Shown in pieces: positions 34,701-49,900 of a stretch of 64,000 nt of DNA. Every line of letters starts with the position of its first letter. Position 1 is the first letter of the stretch. The stretch is from Halisarca cf. caerulea (lineage: Eukaryota > Porifera > Demospongiae > Chondrillida > Halisarcidae), in assembly GCA_963170055.1 (NCBI GenBank), contig CAUJGJ010000287.1, positions 489,901-553,900 of the forward strand, written 5' to 3'. A program made the translations under genes and the position numbers. The notes under the pieces were generated by a model, which had not been told where the DNA came from, did not search any database, and saw only the letters and a list, made by a program, of their open reading frames with translations.

Positions 34701-37700
34701 TTTAAGAAATTTGCAACTTTGGCAATTTTATTCTTATTATAAAATTAAAATTACCACCGTTAACATTTTCAAGAGACTTTGGAATAGTTGTTTAAGCTGA
34801 AATTTGCATTAAATGAAAGTTACTTTCTTCACATTTTAAGAAATTTGCAACTTTGGCAATTTTATTCTTATGATAAAATTAAAATTACCAGCGTTAACAT
34901 TTTCAAGAGACTTTGGAATAGTTGTTTAAGCTGAAATTTGCATTAAATGAAAGTTACTTTCTTCACATTTTAAGAAATTTGCAACTTTGGCAATTTTATT
35001 CTTATCATAAAATTAAAATTACCACCGTTAACATTTTTAAGAGACTTTGGAATAGTTGTTTAAGCTGAAATTTGCATTAAATGAAAGTTACTTTGTTCAC
35101 ATTTTAAGAAATTTGCAACTTTGGCAATTTTATTCTTATGATAAAATTAAAATTACCACCGTTAACATTTTTAAGAGACTTTGGAATAGTTGTTTAAGCT
35201 GAAATTTGCATTAAATGAAAGTTACTTTGTTCACATTTTAAGAAATTTGCAACTTTGGCAATTTTATTCTTATGATAAAATTAAAATTACCACCGTTAAC
35301 ATTTTTAAGAGACTTTGGAATAGTTGTTTAAGCTGAAATTTGCATTAAATGAAAGTTACTTTCTTCACATTTTAAGAAATTTGCAACTTTGGCAATTTTA
35401 TTCTTATGATAAAATTAAAATTACCACCGTTAACATTTTGAAGAGACTTTGGAATAGTTGTTTAAGCTGAAATTTGCATTAAATGAAAGTTACTTTCTTC
35501 ACATTTTAAGAAATTTGCAACTTTGGCAATTTTATTCTTATGATAAAATTAAAATTACCACCGTTAACATTTTTAAGAGACTTTGGAATAGTTGTTTAAG
35601 CTGAAATTTGCATTAAATGAAAGTTACTTTGTTCACATTTTAAGAAATTTGCAACTTTGGCAATTTTATTCTTATGATAAAATTAAAATTACCAGCGTTA
35701 ACATTTTCAAGAGACTTTGGAATAGTTGTTTAAGCTGAAATTTGCATTAAATGAAAGTTACTTTCTTCACATTTTAAGAAATTTGCAACTTTGGCAATTT
35801 TATTCTTATGATAAAATTAAAATTACCAGCGTTAACATTTTCAAGAGACTTTGGAATAGTTGTTTAAGCTGAAATTTGCATTAAATGAAAGTTACTTTCT
35901 TCACATTTTAAGAAATTTGCAACTTTGGCAATTTTATTCTTATGATAAAATTAAAATTACCACCGTTAACATTTTCAAGAGACTTTGGAATAGTTGTTTA
36001 AGCTGAAATTTGCATTAAATGAAAGTTACTTTCTTCACATTTTAAGAAATTTGCAACTTTGGCAATTTTATTCTTATGATAAAATTAAAATTACCACCGT
36101 TAACATTTTTAAGAGACTTTGGAATAGTTGTTTAAGCTGAAATTTGCATTAAATGAAAGTTACTTTCTTCACATTTTAAGAAATTTGCAACTTTGGCAAT
36201 TTTATTCTTATGATAAAATTAAAATTACCACCGTTAACATTTTTAAGAGACTTTGGAATAGTTGTTTAAGCTGAAATTTGCATTAAATGAAAGTTACTTT
36301 CTTCACATTTTAAGAAATTTGCAACTTTGGCAATTTTATTCTTATGATAAAATTAAAATTACCACCGTTAACATTTTTAAGAGACTTTGGAATAGTTGTT
36401 TAAGCTGAAATTTGCATTAAATGAAAGTTACTTTGTTCACATTTTAAGAAATTTGCAACTTTGGCAATTTTATTCTTATGATAAAATTAAAATTACCACC
36501 GTTAACATTTTTAAGAGACTTTGGAATAGTTGTTTAAGCTGAAATTTGCATTAAATGAAAGTTACTTTGTTCACATTTTAAGAAATTTGCAACTTTGGCA
36601 ATTTTATTCTTATGATAAAATTAAAATTACCACCGTTAACATTTTTAAGAGACTTTGGAATAGTTGTTTAAGCTGAAATTTGCATTAAATGAAAGTTACT
36701 TTCTTCACATTTTAAGAAATTTGCAACTTTGGCAATTTTATTCTTATGATAAAATTAAAATTACCACCGTTAACATTTTTAAGAGACTTTGGAATAGTTG
36801 TTTAAGCTGAAATTTGCATTAAATGAAAGTTACTTTGTTCACATTTTAAGAAATTTGCAACTTTGGCAATTTTATTCTTATGATAAAATTAAAATTACCA
36901 CCGTTAACATTTTTAAGAGACTTTGGAATAGTTGTTTAAGCTGAAATTTGCATTAAATGAAAGTTACTTTGTTCACATTTTAAGAAATTTGCAACTTTGG
37001 CAATTTTATTCTTATGATAAAATTAAAATTACCACCGTTAACATTTTTAAGAGACTTTGGAATAGTTGTTTAAGCTGAAATTTGCATTAAATGAAAGTTA
37101 CTTTGTTCACATTTTAAGAAATTTGCAACTTTGGCAATTTTATTCTTATGATAAAATTAAAATTACCACCGTTAACATTTTTAAGAGACTTTGGAATAGT
37201 TGTTTAAGCTGAAATTTGCATTAAATGAAAGTTACTTTGTTCACATTTTAAGAAATTTGCAACTTTGGCAATTTTATTCTTATCATAAAATTAAAATTAC
37301 CACCGTTAACATTTTTAAGAGACTTTGGAATAGTTGTTTAAGCTGAAATTTGCATTAAATGAAAGTTACTTTGTTCACATTTTAAGAAATTTGCAACTTT
37401 GGCAATTTTATTCTTATCATAAAATTAAAATTTCCACCGTTAACATTTTTAAGAGACTTTGGAATAGTTGTTTAAGCTGAAATTTGCATTAAATGAAAGT
37501 TACTTTGTTCACATTTTAAGAAATTTGCAACTTTGGCAATTTTATTCTTATCATAAAATTAAAATTACCACCGTTAACATTTTTAAGAGACTTTGGAATA
37601 GTTGTTTAAGCTGAAATTTGCATTAAATGAAAGTTACTTTCTTCACATTTTAAGAAATTTGCAACTTTGGCAATTTTATTCTTATGATAAAATTAAAATT

Positions 37701-40700
37701 ACCAGCGTTAACATTTTCAAGAGACTTTGGAATAGTTGCTTAAGCTGAAATTTGCATTGAATGAAAGTTACTTTCTTCACATTTTAAGAAATTTGCAACT
37801 TTGGCAATTTTATTCTTATCATAAAATTAAAATTACCACCGTTAACATTTTTAAGAGACTTTGGAATAGTTGTTTAAGCTGAAATTTGCATTAAATGAAA
37901 GTTACTTTCTTCACATTTTAAGAAATTTGCAACTTTGGCAATTTTATTCTTATGATAAAATTAAAATTACCAGCGTTAACATTTTGAAGAGACTTTGGAA
38001 TAGTTGTTTAAGCTGAAATTTGCATTAAATGAAAGTTACTTTCTTCACATTTTAAGAAATTTGCAACTTTGGCAATTTTATTCTTATGATAAAATTAAAA
38101 TTACCACCGTTAACATTTTCAAGAGACTTTGGAATAGTTGTTTAAGCTGAAATTTGCATTAAATGAAAGTTACTTTCTTCACATTTTAAGAAATTTGCAA
38201 CTTTGGCAATTTTATTCTTATGATAAAATTAAAATTACCAGCGTTAACATTTTCAAGAGACTTTGGAATAGTTGTTTAAGCTGAAATTTGCATTAAATGA
38301 AAGTTACTTTCTTCACATTTTAAGAAATTTGCAACTTTGGCAATTTTATTCTTATGATAAAATTAAAATTACCAGCGTTGACATTTTTAAGAGACTTTGG
38401 AATAGTTGTTTAAGCTGAAATTTGCATTAAATGAAAGTTACTTTCTTCACATTTTAAGAAATTTGCAACTTTGGCAATTTTATTCTTATGATAAAATTAA
38501 AATTACCACCGTTAACATTTTTAAGAGACTTTGGAATAGTTGTTTAAGCTGAAATTTGCATTAAATGAAAGTTACTTTCTTCACATTTTAAGAAATTTGC
38601 AACTTTGGCAATTTTATTCTTATGATAAAATTAAAATTACCAGCGTTAACATTTTGAAGAGACTTTGGAATAGTTGTTTAAGCTGAAATTTGCATTAAAT
38701 GAAAGTTACTTTGTTCACATTTTAAGAAATTTGCAACTTTGGCAATTTTATTCTTATGATAAAATTAAAATTACCAGCGTTAACATTTTTAAGAGACTTT
38801 GGAATAGTTGTTTAAGCTGAAATTTGCATTAAATGAAAGTTACTTTCTTCACATTTTAAGAAATTTGCAACTTTGGCAATTTTATTCTTATGATAAAATT
38901 AAAATTACCACCGTTAACATTTTGAAGAGACTTTGGAATAGTTGTTTAAGCTGAAATTTGCATTAAATGAAAGTTACTTTGTTCACATTTTAAGAAATTT
39001 GCAACTTTGGCAATTTTATTCTTATGATAAAATTAAAATTACCACCGTTAACATTTTCAAGAGACTTTGGAATAGTTGTTTAAGCTGAAATTTGCATTAA
39101 ATGAAAGTTACTTTCTTCACATTTTAAGAAATTTGCAACTTTGGCAATTTTATTCTTATGATAAAATTAAAATTACCACCGTTAACATTTTTAAGAGACT
39201 TTGGAATAGTTGTTTAAGCTGAAATTTGCATTAAATGAAAGTTACTTTCTTCACATTTTAAGAAATTTGCAACTTTGGCAATTTTATTCTTATGATAAAA
39301 TTAAAATTACCACCGTTAACATTTTGAAGAGACTTTGGAATAGTTGTTTAAGCTGAAATTTGCATTAAATGAAAGTTACTTTGTTCACATTTTAAGAAAT
39401 TTGCAACTTTGGCAATTTTATTCTTATGATAAAATTAAAATTACCACCGTTAACATTTTCAAGAGACTTTGGAATAGTTGTTTAAGCTGAAATTTGCATT
39501 AAATGAAAGTTACTTTCTTCACATTTTAAGAAATTTGCAACTTTGGCAATTTTATTCTTATGATAAAATTAAAATTACCACCGTTAACATTTTTAAGAGA
39601 CTTTGGAATAGTTGTTTAAGCTGAAATTTGCATTAAATGAAAGTTACTTTGTTCACATTTTAAGAAATTTGCAACTTTGGCAATTTTATTCTTATCATAA
39701 AATTAAAATTACCACCGTTAACATTTTGAAGAGACTTTGGAATAGTTGTTTAAGCTGAAATTTGCATTAAATGAAAGTTACTTTGTTCACATTTTAAGAA
39801 ATTTGCAACTTTGGCAATTTTATTCTTATGATAAAATTAAAATTACCACCGTTAACATTTTTAAGAGACTTTGGAATAGTTGTTTAAGCTGAAATTTGCA
39901 TTAAATGAAAGTTACTTTCTTCACATTTTAAGAAATTTGCAACTTTGGCAATTTTATTCTTATGATAAAATTAAAATTACCACCGTTAACATTTTGAAGA
40001 GACTTTGGAATAGTTGTTTAAGCTGAAATTTGCATTAAATGAAAGTTACTTTGTTCACATTTTAAGAAATTTGCAACTTTGGCAATTTTATTCTTATGAT
40101 AAAATTAAAATTACCACCGTTAACATTTTCAAGAGACTTTGGAATAGTTGTTTAAGCTGAAATTTGCATTAAATGAAAGTTACTTTCTTCACATTTTAAG
40201 AAATTTGCAACTTTGGCAATTTTATTCTTATGATAAAATTAAAATTACCACCGTTAACATTTTTAAGAGACTTTGGAATAGTTGTTTAAGCTGAAATTTG
40301 CATTAAATGAAAGTTACTTTCTTCACATTTTAAGAAATTTGCAACTTTGGCAATTTTATTCTTATGATAAAATTAAAATTACCACCGTTAACATTTTGAA
40401 GAGACTTTGGAATAGTTGTTTAAGCTGAAATTTGCATTAAATGAAAGTTACTTTGTTCACATTTTAAGAAATTTGCAACTTTGGCAATTTTATTCTTATG
40501 ATAAAATTAAAATTACCACCGTTAACATTTTCAAGAGACTTTGGAATAGTTGTTTAAGCTGAAATTTGCATTAAATGAAAGTTACTTTCTTCACATTTTA
40601 AGAAATTTGCAACTTTGGCAATTTTATTCTTATGATAAAATTAAAATTACCACCGTTAACATTTTTAAGAGACTTTGGAATAGTTGTTTAAGCTGAAATT

Positions 40701-42149
40701 TGCATTAAATGAAAGTTACTTTCTTGACATTTTAAGAAATTTGCAACTTTGGCAATTTTATTCTTATCATAAAATTAAAATTACCACCGTTAACATTTTG
40801 AAGAGACTTTGGAATAGTTGTTTAAGCTGAAATTTGCATTAAATGAAAGTTACTTTGTTCACATTTTAAGAAATTTGCAACTTTGGCAATTTTATTCTTA
40901 TGATAAAATTAAAATTACCACCGTTAACATTTTTAAGAGACTTTGGAATAGTTGTTTAAGCTGAAATTTGCATTAAATGAAAGTTACTTTCTTCACATTT
41001 TAAGAAATTTGCAACTTTGGCAATTTTATTCTTATGATAAAATTAAAATTACCACCGTTAACATTTTGAAGAGACTTTGGAATAGTTGTTTAAGCTGAAA
41101 TTTGCATTAAATGAAAGTTACTTTGTTCACATTTTAAGAAATTTGCAACTTTGGCAATTTTATTCTTATGATAAAATTAAAATTACCACCGTTAACATTT
41201 TCAAGAGACTTTGGAATAGTTGTTTAAGCTGAAATTTGCATTAAATGAAAGTTACTTTCTTCACATTTTAAGAAATTTGCAACTTTGGCAATTTTATTCT
41301 TATGATAAAATTAAAATTACCACCGTTAACATTTTTAAGAGACTTTGGAATAGTTGTTTAAGCTGAAATTTGCATTAAATGAAAGTTACTTTCTTCACAT
41401 TTTAAGAAATTTGCAACTTTGGCAATTTTATTCTTATCATAAAATTAAAATTACCACCGTTAACATTTTCAAGAGACTTTGGAATAGTTGTTTAAGCTGA
41501 AATTTGCATTAAATGAAAGTTACTTTGTTCACATTTTAAGAAATTTGCAACTTTGGCAATTTTATTCTTATGATAAAATTAAAATTACCACCGTTAACAT
41601 TTTTAAGAGACTTTGGAATAGTTGTTTAAGCTGAAATTTGCATTAAATGAAAGTTACTTTGTTCACATTTTAAGAAATTTGCAACTTTGGCAATTTTATT
41701 CTTATGATAAAATTAAAATTACCACCGTTAACATTTTTAAGAGACTTTGGAATAGTTGTTTAAGCTGAAATTTGCATTAAATGAAAGTTACTTTCTTCAC
41801 ATTTTAAGAAATTTGCAACTTTGGCAATTTTATTCTTATGATAAAATTAAAATTACCACCGTTAACATTTTGAAGAGACTTTGGAATAGTTGTTTAAGCT
41901 GAAATTTGCATTAAATGAAAGTTACTTTGTTCACATTTTAAGAAATTTGCAACTTTGGCAATTTTATTCTTATGATAAAATTAAAATTACCACCGTTAAC
42001 ATTTTTAAGAGACTTTGGAATAGTTGTTTAAGCTGAAATTTGCATTAAATGAAAGTTACTTTGTTCACATTTTAAGAAATTTGCAACTTTGGCAATTTTA
42101 TTCTTATGATAAAATTAAAATTACCACCGTTAACATTTTCAAGAGACTT

Positions 42150-45100
42150 TGGAATAGTTGTTTAAGCTGAAATTTGCATTAAATGAAAGTTACTTTCTTC
42201 ACATTTTAATAAATTTGCAACTTTGGCAATTTTATTCTTATGATAAAATTAAAATTACCACCGTTAACATTTTTAAGAGACTTTGGAATAGTTGTTTAAG
42301 CTGAAATTTGCATTAAATGAAAGTTACTTTGCTCACATTTTAAGAAATTTGCAACTTTGGCAATTTTATTCTTATGATAAAATTAAAATTACCACCGTTA
42401 ACATTTTCAAGAGACTTTGGAATAGTTGTTTAAGCTGAAATTTGCATTAAATGAAAGTTACTTTCTTCAATTTTTAAGAAATTTGCAACTTTGGCAATTT
42501 TATTCTTATGATAAAATTAAAATTACCGGCGTTAACATTTTGAAGAGACTTTGGAATAGTTGTTTAAGCTGAAATTTGCATTAAATGAAAGTTATTTTCT
42601 TCACATTTTAAGAAATTTGCAACTTTGGCAATTTTATTCTTATGATAAAATTAAAATTACCACCGTTAACATTTTCAAGAGACTTTGGAATAGTTGTTTA
42701 AGCTGAAATTTGCATTAAATGAAAGTTACTTTCTTCACATTTTAAGAAATTTGCAACTTTGGCAATTTTATTCTTATCATAAAATTAAAATTACCAGCGT
42801 TAACATTTTCAAGAGACTTTGGAATAGTTGTTTAAGCTGAAATTTGCATTAAATGAAAGTTACTTTCTTCACATTTTAAGAAATTTGCAACTTTGGCAAT
42901 TTTATTCTTATGATAAAATTAAAATTACCACCGTTAACATTTTTAAGAGACTTTGGAATAGTTGTTTAAGCTGAAATTTGCATTAAATGAAAGTTACTTT
43001 GTTCACATTTTAAGAAATTTGCAACTTTGGCAATTTTATTCTTATGATAAAATTAAAATTACCACCGTTAACATTTTTAAGAGACTTTGGAATAGTTGTT
43101 TAAGCTGAAATTTGCATTAAATGAAAGTTACTTTGTTCACATTTTAAGAAATTTGCAACTTTGGCAATTTTATTCTTATGATAAAATTAAAATTACCACC
43201 GTTAACATTTTTAAGAGACTTTGGAATAGTTGTTTAAGCTGAAATTTGCATTAAATGAAAGTTACTTTGTTCACATTTTAAGAAATTTGCAACTTTGGCA
43301 ATTTTATTATTATGATAAAATTAAAATTACCACCGTTAACATTTTTAAGAGACTTTGGAATAGTTGTTTAAGCTGAAATTTGCATTAAATGAAAGTTACT
43401 TTGTTCACATTTTAAGAAATTTGCAACTTTGGCAATTTTATTCTTATGATAAAATTAAAATTACCACCGTTAACATTTTTAAGAGACTTTGGAATAGTTG
43501 TTTAAGCTGAAATTTGCATTAAATGAAAGTTACTTTGTTCACATTTTAAGAAATTTGCAACTTTGGCAATTTTATTCTTATGATAAAATTAAAATTACCA
43601 CCGTTAACATTTTTAAGAGACTTTGGAATAGTTGTTTAAGCTGAAATTTGCATTAAATGAGAGTTACTTTGTTCACATTTTAAGAAATTTGCAACTTTGG
43701 CAATTTTATTCTTATGATAAAATTAAAATTACCACCGTTAACATTTTTAAGAGACTTTGGAATAGTTGTTTAAGCTGAAATTTGCATTAAATGAAAGTTA
43801 CTTTCTTCACATTTTAAGAAATTTGCAACTTTGGCAATTTTATTCTTATGATAAAATTAAAATTACCACCGTTAACATTTTTAAGAGACTTTGGAATAGT
43901 TGTTTAAGCTGAAATTTGCATTAAATGAAAGTTACTTTGTTCACATTTTAAGAAATTTGCAACTTTGGCAATTTTATTCTTATGATAAAATTAAAATTAC
44001 CACCGTTAACATTTTTAAGAGACTTTGGAATAGTTGTTTAAGCTGAAATTTGCATTAAATGAAAGTTACTTTGTTCACATTTTAAGAAATTTGCAACTTT
44101 GGCAATTTTATTCTTATGATATAATTAAAATTACCACCGTTAACATTTTTAAGAGACTTTGGAATAGTTGTTTAAGCTGAAATTTGCATTAAATGAAAGT
44201 TACTTTGTTCACATTTTAAGAAATTTGCAACTTTGGCAATTTTATTCTTATGATAAAATTAAAATTACCACCGTTAACATTTTTAAGAGACTTTGGAATA
44301 GTTGTTTAAGCTGAAATTTGCATTAAATGAAAGTTACTTTCTTCACATTTTAAGAAATTTGCAACTTTGGCAATTTTATTCTTATGATAAAATTAAAATT
44401 ACCACCGTTAACATTTTTAAGAGACTTTGGAATAGTTGTTTAAGCTGAAATTTGCATTAAATGAAAGTTACTTTGTTCACATTTTAAGAAATTTGCAACT
44501 TTGGCAATTTTATTCTTATGATAAAATTAAAATTACCACCGTTAACATTTTCAAGAGACTTTGGAATAGTTGTTTAAGCTGAAATTTGCATTAAATGAAA
44601 GTTACTTTCTTCACATTTTAATAAATTTGCAACTTTGGCAATTTTATTCTTATGATAAAATTAAAATTACCACCGTTAACATTTTTAAGAGACTTTGGAA
44701 TAGTTGTTTAAGCTGAAATTTGCATTAAATGAAAGTTACTTTGCTCACATTTTAAGAAATTTGCAACTTTGGCAATTTTATTCTTATGATAAAATTAAAA
44801 TTACCACCGTTAACATTTTCAAGAGACTTTGGAATAGTTGTTTAAGCTGAAATTTGCATTAAATGAAAGTTACTTTCTTCAATTTTTAAGAAATTTGCAA
44901 CTTTGGCAATTTTATTCTTATGATAAAATTAAAATTACCGGCGTTAACATTTTGAAGAGACTTTGGAATAGTTGTTTAAGCTGAAATTTGCATTAAATGA
45001 AAGTTATTTTCTTCACATTTTAAGAAATTTGCAACTTTGGCAATTTTATTCTTATGATAAAATTAAAATTACCACCGTTAACATTTTCAAGAGACTTTGG

Positions 45101-46960
45101 AATAGTTGTTTAAGCTGAAATTTGCATTAAATGAAAGTTACTTTCTTCACATTTTAAGAAATTTGCAACTTTGGCAATTTTATTCTTATCATAAAATTAA
45201 AATTACCAGCGTTAACATTTTCAAGAGACTTTGGAATAGTTGTTTAAGCTGAAATTTGCATTAAATGAAAGTTACTTTCTTCACATTTTAAGAAATTTGC
45301 AACTTTGGCAATTTTATTCTTATGATAAAATTAAAATTACCACCGTTAACATTTTTAAGAGACTTTGGAATAGTTGTTTAAGCTGAAATTTGCATTAAAT
45401 GAAAGTTACTTTGTTCACATTTTAAGAAATTTGCAACTTTGGCAATTTTATTCTTATGATAAAATTAAAATTACCACCGTTAACATTTTTAAGAGACTTT
45501 GGAATAGTTGTTTAAGCTGAAATTTGCATTAAATGAAAGTTACTTTGTTCACATTTTAAGAAATTTGCAACTTTGGCAATTTTATTCTTATGATAAAATT
45601 AAAATTACCACCGTTAACATTTTTAAGAGACTTTGGAATAGTTGTTTAAGCTGAAATTTGCATTAAATGAAAGTTACTTTGTTCACATTTTAAGAAATTT
45701 GCAACTTTGGCAATTTTATTATTATGATAAAATTAAAATTACCACCGTTAACATTTTTAAGAGACTTTGGAATAGTTGTTTAAGCTGAAATTTGCATTAA
45801 ATGAAAGTTACTTTGTTCACATTTTAAGAAATTTGCAACTTTGGCAATTTTATTCTTATGATAAAATTAAAATTACCACCGTTAACATTTTTAAGAGACT
45901 TTGGAATAGTTGTTTAAGCTGAAATTTGCATTAAATGAAAGTTACTTTGTTCACATTTTAAGAAATTTGCAACTTTGGCAATTTTATTCTTATGATAAAA
46001 TTAAAATTACCACCGTTAACATTTTTAAGAGACTTTGGAATAGTTGTTTAAGCTGAAATTTGCATTAAATGAGAGTTACTTTGTTCACATTTTAAGAAAT
46101 TTGCAACTTTGGCAATTTTATTCTTATGATAAAATTAAAATTACCACCGTTAACATTTTTAAGAGACTTTGGAATAGTTGTTTAAGCTGAAATTTGCATT
46201 AAATGAAAGTTACTTTCTTCACATTTTAAGAAATTTGCAACTTTGGCAATTTTATTCTTATGATAAAATTAAAATTACCACCGTTAACATTTTTAAGAGA
46301 CTTTGGAATAGTTGTTTAAGCTGAAATTTGCATTAAATGAAAGTTACTTTGTTCACATTTTAAGAAATTTGCAACTTTGGCAATTTTATTCTTATGATAA
46401 AATTAAAATTACCACCGTTAACATTTTTAAGAGACTTTGGAATAGTTGTTTAAGCTGAAATTTGCATTAAATGAAAGTTACTTTGTTCACATTTTAAGAA
46501 ATTTGCAACTTTGGCAATTTTATTCTTATGATATAATTAAAATTACCACCGTTAACATTTTTAAGAGACTTTGGAATAGTTGTTTAAGCTGAAATTTGCA
46601 TTAAATGAAAGTTACTTTGTTCACATTTTAAGAAATTTGCAACTTTGGCAATTTTATTCTTATGATAAAATTAAAATTACCACCGTTAACATTTTTAAGA
46701 GACTTTGGAATAGTTGTTTAAGCTGAAATTTGCATTAAATGAAAGTTACTTTCTTCACATTTTAAGAAATTTGCAACTTTGGCAATTTTATTCTTATGAT
46801 AAAATTAAAATTACCACCGTTAACATTTTTAAGAGACTTTGGAATAGTTGTTTAAGCTGAAATTTGCATTAAATGAAAGTTACTTTGTTCACATTTTAAG
46901 AAATTTGCAACTTTGGCAAATTTATTCTTATGATAAAATTAAAATTACCACCGTTAACAT
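42150..46960 (+). repeat. 18-monomer (2,412-bp) higher-order duplication
   Basis: Six private variants appear twice, 2,412 bp apart wherever the exact base was located: TTTTAATAAA (42210/44622), TTTGCTCAC (42331/44743) and GATATAATT (about 44119/46531), plus TTCAATTTTTAAG (about 42467/44880), GTTATTTTC (about 42592/45005), TTATTATTATG (about 43307/45720) and ATGAGAGTTA (about 43660/46072). The first copy runs to about 44,550. The copies look almost identical, apart from a GGCAAATTTA change at the end of the second. Confidence 0.9.
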
Positions 46961-47329
46961 TTTTAAGAGACTTTGGAATAGTTGTTTAAGCTGAAATTTG
47001 CATTAAATGAAAGTTACTTTGTTCACATTTTAAGAAATTTGCAACTTTGGCAATTTTATTCTTATGATAAAATTAAAATTACCACCGTTAACATTTTTAA
47101 GAGACTTTGGAATAGTTGTTTAAGCTGAAATTTGCATTAAATGAAAGTTACTTTGTTCACATTTTAAGAAATTTGCAACTTTGGCAATTTTATTCTTATG
47201 ATAAAATTAAAATTACCACCGTTAACATTTTTAAGAGACTTTGGAATAGTTGTTTAAGCTGAAATTTGCATTAAATGAAAGTTACTTTGTTCACATTTTA
47301 AGAAATTTGCAACTTTGGCAATTTTATTC

Positions 47330-49900
47330 TTATCATAATCATAAAATTACCACCGTTAACATTTTTAAGAGACTTTGGAATAGTTGTTTAAGCTGAAATT
47401 TGCATTAAATGAAAGTTACTTTGTTCACATTTTAAGAAATTTGCAACTTTGGCAATTTTATTCTTATCATAAAATTAAAATTTCCACCGTTAACATTTTT
47501 AAGAGACTTTGGAATAGTTGTTTAAGCTGAAATTTGCATTAAATGAAAGTTACTTTGTTCACATTTTAAGAAATTTGCAACTTTGGCAATTTTATTCTTA
47601 TGATAAAATTAAAATTACCACCGTTAACATTTTTAAGAGACTTTGGAATAGTTGTTTAAGCTGAAATTTGCATTAAATGAAAGTTACTTTCTTCACATTT
47701 TAAGAAATTTGCAACTTTGGCAATTTTATTCTTATGATAAAATTAAAATTACCAGCGTTAACATTTTCAAGAGACTTTGGAATAGTTGTTTAAGCTGAAA
47801 TTTGCATTGAATGAAAGTTACTTTCTTCACATTTTAAGAAATTTGCAACTTTGGCAATTTTATTCTTATCATAAAATTAAAATTACCACCGTTAACATTT
47901 TTAAGAGACTTTGGAATAGTTGTTTAAGCTGAAATTTGCATTAAATGAAAGTTACTTTCTTCACATTTTAAGGAATTTGCAACTTTGGCAATTTTATTCT
48001 TATGATAAAATTAAAATTACCAGCGTTAACATTTTGAAGAGACTTTGGAATAGTTGTTTAAGCTGAAATTTGCATTAAATGAAAGTTACTTTGTTCACAT
48101 TTTAAGAAATTTGCAACTTTGGCAATTTTATTCTTATGATAAAATTAAAATTACCACCGTTAACATTTTTAAGAGACTTTGGAATAGTTGTTTAAGCTGA
48201 AATTTGCATTAAATGAAAGTTACTTTGTTCACATTTTAAGAAATTTGCAACTTTGGCAATTTTATTCTTATCATAATCATAAAATTACCACCGTTAACAT
48301 TTTTAAGAGACTTTGGAATAGTTGTTTAAGCTGAAATTTGCATTAAATGAAAGTTACTTTGTTCACATTTTAAGAAATTTGCAACTTTGGCAATTTTATT
48401 CTTATCATAAAATTAAAATTTCCACCGTTAACATTTTTAAGAGACTTTGGAATAGTTGTTTAAGCTGAAATTTGCATTAAATGAAAGTTACTTTGTTCAC
48501 ATTTTAAGAAATTTGCAACTTTGGCAATTTTATTCTTATGATAAAATTAAAATTACCAGCGTTAACATTTTCAAGAGACTTTGGAATAGTTGTTTAAGCT
48601 GAAATTTGCATTGAATGAAAGTTACTTTCTTCACATTTTAAGAAATTTGCAACTTTGGCAATTTTATTCTTATCATAAAATTAAAATTACCACCGTTAAC
48701 ATTTTTAAGAGACTTTGGAATAGTTGTTTAAGCTGAAATTTGCATTAAATGAAAGTTACTTTCTTCACATTTTAAGGAATTTGCAACTTTGGCAATTTTA
48801 TTCTTATGATAAAATTAAAATTACCAGCGTTAACATTTTGAAGAGACTTTGGAATAGTTGTTTAAGCTGAAATTTGCATTAAATGAAAGTTACTTTGTTC
48901 ACATTTTAAGAAATTTGCAACTTTGGCAATTTTATTCTTATGATAAAATTAAAATTACCACCGTTAACATTTTTAAGAGACTTTGGAATAGTTGTTTAAG
49001 CTGAAATTTGCATTAAATGAAAGTTACTTTGTTCACATTTTAAGAAATTTGCAACTTTGGCAATTTTATTCTTATCATAATCATAAAATTACCACCGTTA
49101 ACATTTTTAAGAGACTTTGGAATAGTTGTTTAAGCTGAAATTTGCATTAAATGAAAGTTACTTTGTTCACATTTTAAGAAATTTGCAACTTTGGCAATTT
49201 TATTCTTATCATAAAATTAAAATTTCCACCGTTAACATTTTTAAGAGACTTTGGAATAGTTGTTTAAGCTGAAATTTGCATTAAATGAAAGTTACTTTGT
49301 TCACATTTTAAGAAATTTGCAACTTTGGCAATTTTATTCTTATGATAAAATTAAAATTACCACCGTTAACATTTTTAAGAGACTTTGGAATAGTTGTTTA
49401 AGCTGAAATTTGCATTAAATGAAAGTTACTTTCTTCACATTTTAAGAAATTTGCAACTTTGGCAATTTTATTCTTATGATAAAATTAAAATTACCAGCGT
49501 TAACATTTTCAAGAGACTTTGGAATAGTTGTTTAAGCTGAAATTTGCATTGAATGAAAGTTACTTTCTTCACATTTTAAGAAATTTGCAACTTTGGCAAT
49601 TTTATTCTTATCATAAAATTAAAATTACCACCGTTAACATTTTTAAGAGACTTTGGAATAGTTGTTTAAGCTGAAATTTGCATTAAATGAAAGTTACTTT
49701 CTTCACATTTTAAGGAATTTGCAACTTTGGCAATTTTATTCTTATCATAAAATTAAAATTACCACCGTTAACATTTTTAAGAGACTTTGGAATAGTTGTT
49801 TAAGCTGAAATTTGCATTAAATGAAAGTTACTTTCTTCACATTTTAAGGAATTTGCAACTTTGGCAATTTTATTCTTATGATAAAATTAAAATTACCAGC
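47330..49900 (+). repeat. 6-7-monomer higher-order repeats, three rounds
   Basis: The TATCATAATCAT variant lies at 47331, 48269 and 49073 (7 and 6 monomers apart) and TTAAGGAATTT at 47973, 48777 and 49715 (6 and 7 apart), with one more at 49849. The same ordered set of variant monomers is repeated three times with one-monomer slips. Confidence 0.8.
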
